This document shows, one piece after another, positions 52,250-63,188 of a stretch of 64,000 nt of DNA; position 1 is the first letter of the stretch, and each line of letters begins with the position of its first letter. Both the position numbers and the translations under genes were made by a program. The notes beneath the pieces are model-generated. The model saw only the letters and a program-made list of their open reading frames with translations, was not told where the DNA came from and searched no databases. The stretch is from positions 3,286,001-3,350,000 of the forward strand of contig NZ_CP038026.1 of the NCBI RefSeq assembly GCF_004421005.1. Direction: 5' to 3'. Source of the stretch: Pseudoduganella plicata (lineage in GTDB: Bacteria > Pseudomonadota > Gammaproteobacteria > Burkholderiales > Burkholderiaceae_D).

Positions 52250-54109
52250 TTACTTGGCCTGACCAGGTACCCAGACGGTACCGATCGACAGCGATTGCAG
52301 TTTCTTCTTGCGGCCGTACCACAGGTTGACCACGCCGCGCGAAACGAAGACGGCGGAGAACATCGACGTCAGGATGCCAAGGCAGTGAACAACGGCAAAG
52401 CCGCGGATAGGGCCCGAACCGAAGATCAACAGGGCGAGACCGACAATGAGCGTCGTCACGTTCGAGTCGAGAATCGTGGCCCATGCACGCTCGAAGCCGG
52501 CGGCAATGGCTGCCTGCGGGGACGCGCCTGCGCGCAGCTCTTCCCGCACACGTTCGTTGATCAGCACGTTGGCATCAATGGCCATGCCAAGTGCCAGCGC
52601 AATTGCAGCGATACCCGGCATGGTCAGCGTTGCTTGCATTACCGACAGGATGGCCACGAGCAGCAGCACGTTGACCGCTAACGCGACGACGGAAAAGACA
52701 CCGAACAACATGTAGTAGACGATCATGAAGACGGCGATCGCAGCGAAACCATACAGTGTCGCATTGAACCCCTTCGCGATATTCTCTGCGCCCAGCTGCG
52801 GGCCGACCAGGCGTTCCTCGATCACGGTCATCGGCGCATACAACGCGCCCGAGCGCAGCAGCAGTGCCAGCTCGGTCGAGTTCTCGATATTGCCCATGCC
52901 GGTGATCCGGAAGCGGCTGCCCAGTTCACTCTGGATCGTCGCAACCGACAGCACTTCCGGCTTGCCCTTCTCGAACAGCACGATGGCCATGCGCTTGCCC
53001 ACGTTTTCGCGGGTGGCTTCGCGCATCTTGCGGCCGCCGTCGCCATTCAGGTCGATCGATACGGCCGGCTGCTGGTTCTCGTCAAAACTGGCGGTGGCGG
53101 ACGAAATGTAGTCGCCCGACAGGATCACGTCCTTCGACAGCACGACCGGCACGCCTTTGCCGACGGTGAACAGCTCGGAGTTGAACGGAATCGCGGCCGA
53201 CATCTCGGTACCCGGCGTAACCGTTTCGTCCACCATGCGCACTTCCAGCGTGGCGGTGCGGCCGATGATGGACTTGGCGCGGGCGACGTCCTGCACGCCC
53301 GGCAGCTGCACGACGATACGGTCGGCGCCCTGCTGCTGGATGATCGGTTCAGTCACGCCCAGTTCGTTGACGCGCTTGCCCAGCGTGGCGATGTTCTGCT
53401 TGACGCCATTGTCCAGCGTCTCTTTCAGTGCTGCCGGCTTCATCGACGCCGTCAGCGTCAGGTCGGAGGCGCTGCCGCCATCGACCAGCGCCAGTTCCGT
53501 CATCTCGGCCAGCACCTTGCGGGCAGCCTGGCGGGTGGCATCGTCGCGGAATTTGACGACGATGGCGTCGCCTTCGCGCTCGATGCCGGCGTGGCGCACG
53601 TTCTTGTCGCGCAGCTGGCTGCGGATCGCTGCCTGGAAGCCCTGGATGCGCTTGTTCAGCGCGGCCTTGGTATCGACCTGCATCAGGAAGTGCACGCCGC
53701 CGCGCAGGTCCAGGCCCAGGTACATCGGCAGCGCGCGGATCTTCTGCATCCATGCCGGCGTGTTGGCCAGCAGGTTGTTCGTGACGATATACGTCGGGTC
53801 GTTCGGGTCCGTGTTCAGGCCGCGCTCGAGCGCCAGCTTCGCCTTGAACTGCGTGTCGGTATCGCCGAAGCGGGCGCGCACGGAGTGGCTGCTGCCTTCA
53901 TCGAGCGTGACGTCCATGGCGGGCAGGTTCTGCGCCTTGAGCAGTTCGGTCACCTGGTTGGCCACGGCACCGGTCACCTTGACGGTGGATTTGCCGCTGG
54001 TGATCTGCAGGGCCGGCGATTCGCCGAAGTAGTTCGGCGCCGTGTACAGTGCACCCAGCAGCACGACCACGGCAATGACGATGTATTTCCAGACAGGATA
54101 ACGGTTCAT
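52250..54109 (-). CDS. secD: Protein translocase subunit SecD
   Basis: The 619-residue protein begins MNRYPVWKYIVIAVVVLLGAL (TM1) and carries the SecD blocks YLGLDLRGGVHFLMQVD, IVVQLPGVQDVARAKSIIGR in the large periplasmic domain, and the membrane region with ALALGMAIDANVLINERVREELRAG. With SecF and YajC it forms the holotranslocon accessory complex. It lies in the usual order yajC-secD-secF. Confidence 0.97.
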   Translation of the reverse strand: MNRYPVWKYIVIAVVVLLGALYTAPNYFGESPALQITSGKSTVKVTGAVANQVTELLKAQNLPAMDVTLDEGSSHSVRARFGDTDTQFKAKLALERGLNTDPNDPTYIVTNNLLANTPAWMQKIRALPMYLGLDLRGGVHFLMQVDTKAALNKRIQGFQAAIRSQLRDKNVRHAGIEREGDAIVVKFRDDATRQAARKVLAEMTELALVDGGSASDLTLTASMKPAALKETLDNGVKQNIATLGKRVNELGVTEPIIQQQGADRIVVQLPGVQDVARAKSIIGRTATLEVRMVDETVTPGTEMSAAIPFNSELFTVGKGVPVVLSKDVILSGDYISSATASFDENQQPAVSIDLNGDGGRKMREATRENVGKRMAIVLFEKGKPEVLSVATIQSELGSRFRITGMGNIENSTELALLLRSGALYAPMTVIEERLVGPQLGAENIAKGFNATLYGFAAIAVFMIVYYMLFGVFSVVALAVNVLLLVAILSVMQATLTMPGIAAIALALGMAIDANVLINERVREELRAGASPQAAIAAGFERAWATILDSNVTTLIVGLALLIFGSGPIRGFAVVHCLGILTSMFSAVFVSRGVVNLWYGRKKKLQSLSIGTVWVPGQAK

Positions 54110-54196
54110 ATTCTTCAGCGTTCTAGTGAACTGGCGTCGCTGCGCAACAGCGCGCAGGCGGTACGCAAACGGGCGGCCAGGCCGCCCGCACGTCTC

Positions 54197-54529
54197 TTAC
54201 AGACCCTTCAGCGTGCCCTTCGGCAGCAGCGTCGTGATCGCGGACTTCTGCACGACGATTTCCGTGCCCGTCGAGACTTCGACGGTGACATAGATATCGG
54301 TGACCTTCGAGACCTTGCCGAGGATGCCGCCGGCTGTGACGACTTCGTCGCCCCGTGCCAGTGCGTCCATCATGGCCTTCTGTTCCTTGGCGCGCTTCTG
54401 CTGGGGACGGATCATCAGGAAGTACATGACCACGAACATCAGGATCAGCGGGACGAAGGTCGTCAGGTTGCCCATCAGCGAGGCGTCGGCGGCGCCGGCA
54501 GTTTGAGCATAAGCGTTGGAAATGAACAC
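54197..54529 (-). CDS. yajC: Preprotein translocase subunit YajC
   Basis: The 110-residue single-span protein starts with a GTG codon: the product MFISNAYAQTAGAADAS is typical of YajC, and GGAG lies 6 nt before the GTG at 54529. A TTG 12 nt upstream is in frame but overlaps the ribosome site. The helix is at about 21-41 (TTFVPLILMFVVMYFLMIRPQQKR), followed by GDEVVTAGGILGKVSKV. A TAGAAT -10-like element (54571-54566) precedes it, so transcription may also start here, downstream of tgt. Confidence 0.95.
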   Translation of the reverse strand: MFISNAYAQTAGAADASLMGNLTTFVPLILMFVVMYFLMIRPQQKRAKEQKAMMDALARGDEVVTAGGILGKVSKVTDIYVTVEVSTGTEIVVQKSAITTLLPKGTLKGL

Positions 54530-54634
54530 GGGTGACTCCAATATAGTTAAAAAATGCAGCGCTGTATTCTAGCACCGGCCAAAGGCCATCAGATTGGGTA
54601 GATGGCAGAAATTGCAAGGACGACACAACGCCCG

Positions 54635-54701
54635 AAACCCGGGACAGACCCCTGTTTTGAAGAAAGTTTCCGTAAAACCCGGGTCTGTCCCGGGTTTTAC
54701 G
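54635..54701. repeat. Double inverted repeat with GGGACAGACCC core (element D)
   Basis: An outer pair (54635-54651 with 54681-54697, 17 nt) and an inner palindrome (54671-54683 with 54689-54701, 13 nt, loop TCTGT) share the arm AAACCCGGGACAGACCC. It starts 3 nt beyond the tgt stop and lies between tgt and yajC. The inner hairpin could act as a terminator for tgt, but has no following T run. It resembles elements A-C in size and core. Confidence 0.85.
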
Positions 54702-54704
54702 TTT

Positions 54705-56895
<2,191 letters not shown>

Positions 56896-56973
56896 GTCGT
56901 GATAGCAGGCGGGGCATCTGAAAACCAAAGGGCAACCCTCTATTTTACGCTACTGCCCAAAAATCGCGCAAAA

Positions 56974-59049
56974 ATGGCTGAAACGAAGCAAAGCAAGCCC
57001 GCAGTGAAGAAACCCGCGGCAACGGCCGAAAGCAAACTGGCACGGCTCGGCCTGCGGTCCGACATGGACCTGGTGCTGCACCTGCCGATGCGCTACGAAG
57101 ACGAAACGGAAGTGATCGCGATCCGCGAAGCCAGCCTGCGCGGCGGCTACACGTCGCAGGTCGAAGGCATCGTCACGTCCAACGAGATCACCTATAAACC
57201 GCGGCGCCAGCTGATCGTTTATATCGCCGACGAGACGGGCAACCTGCAGCTGCGCTTCATGAATTTCTACGGCAGCCAGGTAAAACAGCTGGCCGAGGGC
57301 ACGCGCGTGCGGGCGCGCGGCGAACTGAAACACGGTTTCTTCGGCGCCGAGATGGTCCACCCCACGTACAAGGTGATCAACGAAGGCGCGCCGCTGCCGA
57401 CGTCGCTCACGCCCGTCTACCACTCCGGCGAAGGGCTGTCGCAGACGATTCTGCGGCGCGCCATCGCCGAGGCGATGAAGCGGGTCGACTGGACCGATAC
57501 CCTGCCGGCCGAGCTGCGCGAGCGCCTGCACCTGCAGCCGTTCGAGGCGTCGATCCGGCTGCTGCACTATCCGCCCCAGCAGATCGACGAACACGCGCTG
57601 GAAGACCGCAGCCATCCCGCCTGGACGCGCATGAAGTTCGACGAGCTGCTGGCCCAGCAACTGTCGCTGAAACGCGCGCAGCAGTCACGCCGCCTGAAAG
57701 GCGCGGCGCCGCTGACGGCCATCGGTTCGCTGTCCACGGCGTTCCAGGCGCAATTGCCGTTCCAGCTGACAGCCGCGCAAGCGCGGGTGCTGACGGAAAT
57801 CCGCGTTGACCTGCGCCAGCCGTATCCGATGCAGCGGCTGCTGCAGGGCGACGTCGGCAGCGGCAAGACGGTCGTGGCGGCACTGGCCGCGGCGCAGGCC
57901 ATCGACAGCGGCTTCCAGGCCGCGCTGATGGCGCCCACGGAAATCCTGGCGGAACAGCACTTCCGCAAGATCGCCGCGTGGATGGAGCCGCTCGGTGTGG
58001 AAGTGGCGTGGCTGACGGGCAGCCTGAAAAAGAAGGACAAGCAGGCGGCCGTGGAACGGGTCGAGTCGGGCGCGGCGCGCCTCGTCATCGGCACGCATGC
58101 GCTGATCCAGGACACGGTGCAGTTCGACCGCCTGGGCCTCGTCATCGTCGACGAGCAGCACCGCTTCGGCGTCGGCCAGCGCCTCACCCTGCGCAACAAG
58201 GGTGCCGAAGGCTTGGTGCCGCACCAGCTGATGATGTCGGCCACGCCGATTCCGCGCACGCTGGCGATGACGTACTACGCCGACCTGGAAGTCTCCGTCA
58301 TCGACGAGCTGCCGCCAGGCCGCACGCCGATCGTCACGCGCGTCATCGACCAGAACCGGCGCGACGAGGTCATCGAGCGTGTCCACGCGGCGGCACTCGA
58401 AGGCCGCCAGGCCTATTGGGTGTGTCCACTGATCGAGGAGTCGGAAGCGCTGCAACTGCAGACGGCAACGGAGACGTACGAAACGCTGGCCGCCGCGCTG
58501 CCCGATTTGCGGGTGGGCCTCGTGCACGGACGCCTGAAGCCGGCGGAGAAGCAGGCCATCATGGACGCGTTCACGGCCGCCGAGGTGCACGTGCTGGTGG
58601 CCACCACTGTCATCGAAGTGGGCGTGGACGTGCCCAATGCGTCGCTGATGGTGATCGAGCATGCGGAGCGCTTCGGTTTGTCGCAATTGCACCAGTTGCG
58701 CGGGCGCGTGGGCCGGGGTTCTGCGGCCAGCGTCTGCCTGCTGCTGTACCAAAGCCCGCTGGGGCCAATCGCCAAGCAGCGCCTGATGACGATGCGCGAA
58801 ACAACGGACGGCTTCGAGATCGCCCGCCGCGACCTGGAGATCCGCGGCCCCGGCGAGTTCCTCGGCGCGCGCCAGTCCGGCCAGGCGATGCTGCGCTTTG
58901 CCGACCTGGAAACGGATGCCTGGCTGGTCGACAAGGCAAGGGATGTCGCCCACGCACTGCTGCATGACGAACTGCCCGGCAGCGCCGCCATCGTGGCGGC
59001 GCATCTGGAGCGCTGGCTGGGCGGGCGCGAGGAATTCCTGAAGGTGTGA
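56974..59049 (+). CDS. recG: ATP-dependent DNA helicase RecG
   Basis: The 691-residue branch-migration helicase rescues stalled forks. It has a wedge/OB domain with VEGIVTSNEITYKPRRQLIVY at about 60-160, Walker A GDVGSGKTVVAALA, the DEQH box VIVDEQHRFGVGQR, MSATPIPRTLAMTYYAD, and the C-terminal QLHQLRGRVGRGS helicase motif. Length matches Escherichia coli RecG. The start at 56974 is preferred over upstream in-frame codons. The BlaI operator region begins 6 nt after its stop. Confidence 0.97.
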   Translation: MAETKQSKPAVKKPAATAESKLARLGLRSDMDLVLHLPMRYEDETEVIAIREASLRGGYTSQVEGIVTSNEITYKPRRQLIVYIADETGNLQLRFMNFYGSQVKQLAEGTRVRARGELKHGFFGAEMVHPTYKVINEGAPLPTSLTPVYHSGEGLSQTILRRAIAEAMKRVDWTDTLPAELRERLHLQPFEASIRLLHYPPQQIDEHALEDRSHPAWTRMKFDELLAQQLSLKRAQQSRRLKGAAPLTAIGSLSTAFQAQLPFQLTAAQARVLTEIRVDLRQPYPMQRLLQGDVGSGKTVVAALAAAQAIDSGFQAALMAPTEILAEQHFRKIAAWMEPLGVEVAWLTGSLKKKDKQAAVERVESGAARLVIGTHALIQDTVQFDRLGLVIVDEQHRFGVGQRLTLRNKGAEGLVPHQLMMSATPIPRTLAMTYYADLEVSVIDELPPGRTPIVTRVIDQNRRDEVIERVHAAALEGRQAYWVCPLIEESEALQLQTATETYETLAAALPDLRVGLVHGRLKPAEKQAIMDAFTAAEVHVLVATTVIEVGVDVPNASLMVIEHAERFGLSQLHQLRGRVGRGSAASVCLLLYQSPLGPIAKQRLMTMRETTDGFEIARRDLEIRGPGEFLGARQSGQAMLRFADLETDAWLVDKARDVAHALLHDELPGSAAIVAAHLERWLGGREEFLKV

Positions 59050-59055
59050 AGCTTG

Positions 59056-59109
59056 ATGCGACAAATGTCGCATGCAGGTATTGCGATCATGCGACAAGTG
59101 TCGTACGAT
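59056..59109 (+). promoter_or_regulatory. blaI-type promoter with two operator palindromes
   Basis: ATGCGACA-AA-TGTCGCAT (59056-59073) is a perfect-armed palindrome; ATGCGACA-AG-TGTCGTAC (59089-59106) is a near copy 33 bp downstream. The second lies between TTGCGA (-35, 59081-59086) and TACGAT (-10, 59104-59109), which are 17 nt apart and overlap it. This is the classic set-up for autorepression by the BlaI/MecI dimer encoded next. Confidence 0.78.
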
Positions 59110-59135
59110 TACGGCAACCGTCACAAGGAGGCCGC

Positions 59136-59510
59136 ATGTCCATTCCGTCCGTCACCGAACTCACGCTGCTGAAAAGCCTGTGGAAGCAGCAGCCGCTGGC
59201 CGCCCGCGAACTGCACGACCTGGTGGAGCCCGAGTTGCGCTGGTCCTACTCCTCCACGCGCAAGACACTTGACCGCATGCTCGAGAAGGGCATGGTTGCA
59301 GTGCAGGTCGTGCATGGCGTGAACGTCTACAGCGCCACGCTGGACAAGGTCGAGACACTGGCTGCGTTCGCGCACGACTTCGGCCGCCGTGTCATGGAGA
59401 TGGACGCGCCGCTGCCTGTCAATATGTTCACGGGTTCGAAGCTCGTCAATGACTCCGAACTGGCAGAGCTGGAGCAGCTGCTGCACGACTGGCCTGCCGA
59501 CAAGGAGTGA
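59136..59510 (+). CDS. BlaI/MecI/CopY family transcriptional repressor
   Basis: The 124-residue protein has the family's winged helix: VTELTLLKSLWKQQPLAARE, then the recognition region LRWSYSSTRKTLDRMLEKGMVAVQ (about 35-58), and a helical dimerisation tail. AAGGAG stands 5 nt before the ATG. In the family the repressor is cleaved or released by the M56 membrane protease encoded next. Here both genes are translationally coupled and two matching palindromes lie at the promoter. Confidence 0.93.
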   Translation: MSIPSVTELTLLKSLWKQQPLAARELHDLVEPELRWSYSSTRKTLDRMLEKGMVAVQVVHGVNVYSATLDKVETLAAFAHDFGRRVMEMDAPLPVNMFTGSKLVNDSELAELEQLLHDWPADKE

Positions 59511-59512
59511 CC

Positions 59513-61000
59513 GTGAACAGCATTCCTCTCGTGTTTCTGCAGGCGAGCGTCAGTGCGCTGGTCACCTCCACCGTTGCGTGGGCCGCACTGCGCCTCGCAC
59601 AGCGGCGCTGGCCGTCGCTGGCTGCACGACGTACACCATGGCTGCTGGCACTGCTGGCCGGTGCGATCACGCTGGTGCTGGTCATGCTGCCCGTCACGCC
59701 ACGCTACAGCGTCCTGCCAGCGGCCATGACGGCGGCCGGCGCGGCTGCGCCCGCGGCAGCGTCGCAGCCGGCCGATGTCGGCAACGGCAGCGACGACCTG
59801 GAAGACGGCACCATCCTGCCGCTGTTTGGCTGGCTCTGGCTGACGTGCTATCTGGCAGGCGCCACCTGGAACGGGGTCCGTTGGCTGCGGGCGCACCGCG
59901 CCGTGCATCGCCTGCTGCACGCGGCGGAACGGCTGGACGATGGCGCATTGTCCACACACGCCGCGCTGGCCGGACAGGCTTTCCTGCCGCCCGTGCTGGA
60001 GGTCGATGCGCCGATCGCACCGATGCTGACAGGTCTGCGCCGCCCCGCGCTGCTGTTGCCTCGTCAGCTGCGCGAGTTCGCAGTGGAGCAGCAGCGCCTT
60101 ATCGTCGCCCATGAACTGGCACACCTGCAGCGAGGCGACCACCTGTCGCAGCATGCCGGCGTGCTGCTGCAGACACTGTTGTGGTTCATTCCGGCCGCGC
60201 ACGCATTGCGCGAGCGGCTTCAATGGGCCCAGGAACTGGGCTGCGATCGCGCCGTGCTGTCCGATCAGCCGGCCAGCGTACGGCGCAGCTATGCGCAGGC
60301 CCTGCTGGCCCAGCTGAACGCACGGAACCTGGCAGCGCCGCTGACGGCGCTGCAGTTCGGCGCCCGTGGCCGGCACAAGACGGCGATGGCCGACCGCATT
60401 CATCTGATCCGCGATGCCGTACCCGCGGCGCCCGCACCGTGGGCCGGCGCCGTCGCCATCCTCCTGCTGCCGGCATTGTGCGGTGCCAGCGTGCTGCTGC
60501 AACCGCGCCCGGCATGGCGCGATGACGCCGCGGTGCCGGCCGCGCCCTCCGCCAGCGTCGCTGCCAAGACGCCCCGCGGCCACTGGCAGGCCCCGCTGGC
60601 GCAGGTACGCGTCACGAGTGCCTTCGGTTCCACCAACCGCCCCAGCGGCAAGCCGCACGCCGGCATCGACCTGGGAGCCAGGCGCGGCACTGTCGTCATG
60701 GCGCCTGCCGACGGCCGCGTGGTCGTCTCCACCGACAACTACGAAGCCGGCTGGCGCTATGGCAAGGTGATCGTCATCGAGCACGGTAACGGCCTGCGCA
60801 CGTTATACGCCCACCTCGACAGCCGCAATGTCGGCGTGGGTGACAGCGTCCGCGCGGGCCAGGAAATCGCGCTGTCCGGCGCCAGCGGCAAGGTGACGGG
60901 CCCGCACCTGCATTTCGAGGTGCAGCGCGGCGGCGCCCAGATCGATCCGGCGGACATGCTGGGCACTGCCCTGCTTCGCGCACCCGTCGCGCCACACTGA
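59513..61000 (+). CDS. M56-M23 fusion metallopeptidase (BlaR1-like membrane protease with LytM domain)
   Basis: The 495-residue protein joins two peptidases. The N-terminal M56 part has helices at about 5-28, 43-60, 103-120 and 310-330, the zinc motif HELAH at 200-204 with RGDH after it, and the third ligand Glu241 in AQELGCDRAVL. The C-terminal part (about 365-480) is an M23/LytM domain with His382 and Asp386 in HAGID, His434 in YAHL and HLHF at 465-468, expected in the periplasm and able to bind or cut peptidoglycan cross-links. All catalytic residues of both are present. GTG at 59513 is preferred over GTG 59507 because AAGGAG lies 5 nt before it. It could sense wall damage and relieve BlaI repression. 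Confidence 0.88.
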   Translation: MNSIPLVFLQASVSALVTSTVAWAALRLAQRRWPSLAARRTPWLLALLAGAITLVLVMLPVTPRYSVLPAAMTAAGAAAPAAASQPADVGNGSDDLEDGTILPLFGWLWLTCYLAGATWNGVRWLRAHRAVHRLLHAAERLDDGALSTHAALAGQAFLPPVLEVDAPIAPMLTGLRRPALLLPRQLREFAVEQQRLIVAHELAHLQRGDHLSQHAGVLLQTLLWFIPAAHALRERLQWAQELGCDRAVLSDQPASVRRSYAQALLAQLNARNLAAPLTALQFGARGRHKTAMADRIHLIRDAVPAAPAPWAGAVAILLLPALCGASVLLQPRPAWRDDAAVPAAPSASVAAKTPRGHWQAPLAQVRVTSAFGSTNRPSGKPHAGIDLGARRGTVVMAPADGRVVVSTDNYEAGWRYGKVIVIEHGNGLRTLYAHLDSRNVGVGDSVRAGQEIALSGASGKVTGPHLHFEVQRGGAQIDPADMLGTALLRAPVAPH

Positions 61001-61090
61001 TTCCGCGCCGCCCAAGGCGGCATTCCCCCTGTTCTGTCTGTCCACCGCTTCCGGGCGGTGCGGCCTGACTCACCCATCGAAAAGGACATG

Positions 61091-63154
61091 ATGCGCTTAA
61101 TGGCTCAGGGCAAATGTTGCCTCGTACTGGTCGCCGCATGCACGACGGCCCTCGCCGCACCGGCAACGGTCGAAATCAAGGGCGCCCGTTATGACCAGCG
61201 CCGCGACGACACGGCCAGCACCGTCGTGCTGGGCCGCACCCAGCTGGCATCGGATGGCGACCGTACGCTGGCCGAAGCGCTGCAGCGACTTCCCGGCATC
61301 ACTGTCGACGTGACGGGTAAAGGCGCCGAGGTGCGCATGCGCGGTCTGGGCAACGGCTACACGCAGATTCTGCTAGACGGGGTGGCTGCCCCGGCGGGCT
61401 TTTCCATCGACACGCTGGCGCCGGAACTGGTGGAACGGGTCGAGATCGTGCGCACGGCGTCGGCCGAGCTGGGAACGCAGTCCATCGCCGGCACGGTCAA
61501 CATCGTGCTGCGCAAATCGGTGGCCAAAGCCGCCGGCGAATATGCCGCCGGCACCGAACGGGTGGCCGGCCAGGATGCACCGCGCGTCAGCGCGCAGTGG
61601 TCCGGCAAGGCCGGCGCCCTGGCATGGCTGGCTGGATTGAACGCCACGCGCACCGTGCTGCACGAACCGCAACGGCAGCGCGAGCGGACAAACGCGGGCA
61701 CCCGCACGACAACGTTCGATTTCCTGAACGTCGCCGACAGCGTGACGCTGGCACCGCGGCTGGTATGGAAGCCGACGGAGGCGGACAGCGTCACGTGGCA
61801 AGGCTTTGCCGGCACGACGCATCGGCGCATCACCGGTACCGGGCAGGCACAAGGACTGCCCGGCGAGTTCGCGCGCCAGGACAGCCAGTTCCGCGCGCGT
61901 GCACCGCTGTTGCGCAGCGACCTTACCTGGCTGCACCGGACTGCGGTCGGTGCTGCGCTGGAGCTGATGGCGGGCATCAGCTCCAGCCCGCGCGTCACCG
62001 ACTACGATTTTCAGGGCCGTACCGACGCCGATGCGACGCCGACGTCGCGGCATGTGCAAGCCGACATCGGCGACGACGTGCTGCTGTCGAAAGGCCGCTA
62101 CGGTGCCCCGGTCGACGGCTCTCACACGACCGTGACGGGCTGGGACATCAGCCGCGGCAAACGCTCGCAAACGCGCATCGAACAGGAGCATGGGCCCGAC
62201 GGTTCACTCAACTTCACGCTGGACCAGCGCTATCGCGCCCGCATCGATCGCACCGCCATGTATCTTCAGGATGACTGGAGCAACGGTCCCTGGTCGCTGT
62301 CGGCCGGGTTGCGGCATGAGACGCTGACGACGACGATCGGTGCCACGCGCCAGCGCAGCCGGCTGTGGAGCCCGGTGCTGCAGGGAGCGTGGAAAATGAC
62401 GCCCGCCACCTCGCTGCGCGCCGGGTTAAGCCGCACGTACCGGCCGCCAACGATGGTCGACCTGATCCCGCGCCGCTATACGGCCGACAACAACAACAGC
62501 GCGACCAACCCCGACACGGAGGGTAATCCCGGCTTGCGCCCGGAAACGGCGTGGGGAGTCGATGCGGGCGTTGACCGCTATCTGGGCGGCGGTGGACTGC
62601 TGGGTGCCAGCATCTACATCCGCCATATCGACGACGTCATCTTGCAGCAGCTGTTCCAGGATGGGCCCCGCTGGATTTCCCGGCCATTCAACGGGGGCCG
62701 GGCCACCATGCAGGGCATCAGCCTGGAAGCAAAACTGGCGGTCACCCCAGCGCTGACAATGCGCGGCAACGTGACGCGCAACTGGTCGCGCGCGGCCGCC
62801 GTACCCGGGCCCGCCAACCGACTGGAGCGCCAATTGCCCGTCAGCGGGTCGCTGAGCGTGGATTACCGCGCCGGTACCGTGACACTGGGCACGAACTTCG
62901 GTTACCAGGGCAGTGCCTTCGTCCGCACGTCAACGGCGCGGACATCGGTCACGGCACCGCTGCGAAAGCTGGACGCGCATGCGACATGGCAGATGGATGC
63001 GCGGCGGCGACTGCGCGTCGAGGCCGTGAACATGCTTCATCGTGACAGCCTGGCAGCGCAGCGGTACGATGCGGGCGCCGACGACTGGCGCGATAGCGCG
63101 ACAACGACACGCACGCACAGGGCCCTGCGGGTCACGCTCGAAATCCGGCAGTGA
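61091..63154 (+). CDS. TonB-dependent receptor
   Basis: The 687-residue outer membrane receptor has a signal peptide (about 1-23, ..LVLVAACTTALA), a plug domain with LAEALQRLPGITVDVTGKGA, MRGLGNGYTQILLDGV and TASAELGTQSIAGTVNIVLRK, and a 22-strand beta-barrel region ending in RVTLEIRQ. The short N-terminus has no signalling domain. The ligand is not evident. It starts 90 nt after the M56-M23 gene; a short GC hairpin (61007-61021) without T run lies between, so read-through is likely. The second of two adjacent ATGs is chosen for spacing from AAAGGA. Confidence 0.9.
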   Translation: MRLMAQGKCCLVLVAACTTALAAPATVEIKGARYDQRRDDTASTVVLGRTQLASDGDRTLAEALQRLPGITVDVTGKGAEVRMRGLGNGYTQILLDGVAAPAGFSIDTLAPELVERVEIVRTASAELGTQSIAGTVNIVLRKSVAKAAGEYAAGTERVAGQDAPRVSAQWSGKAGALAWLAGLNATRTVLHEPQRQRERTNAGTRTTTFDFLNVADSVTLAPRLVWKPTEADSVTWQGFAGTTHRRITGTGQAQGLPGEFARQDSQFRARAPLLRSDLTWLHRTAVGAALELMAGISSSPRVTDYDFQGRTDADATPTSRHVQADIGDDVLLSKGRYGAPVDGSHTTVTGWDISRGKRSQTRIEQEHGPDGSLNFTLDQRYRARIDRTAMYLQDDWSNGPWSLSAGLRHETLTTTIGATRQRSRLWSPVLQGAWKMTPATSLRAGLSRTYRPPTMVDLIPRRYTADNNNSATNPDTEGNPGLRPETAWGVDAGVDRYLGGGGLLGASIYIRHIDDVILQQLFQDGPRWISRPFNGGRATMQGISLEAKLAVTPALTMRGNVTRNWSRAAAVPGPANRLERQLPVSGSLSVDYRAGTVTLGTNFGYQGSAFVRTSTARTSVTAPLRKLDAHATWQMDARRRLRVEAVNMLHRDSLAAQRYDAGADDWRDSATTTRTHRALRVTLEIRQ

Positions 63155-63188
63155 ACCATACTGTCCACACTACTTGCCAGGAAAATCA

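Noticed and set aside
61007..61021. GCCGCC/GGCGGC hairpin after the M56-M23 gene
   Set aside because: The stem is only 6 bp and is followed by no T tract, so it is not called a terminator.
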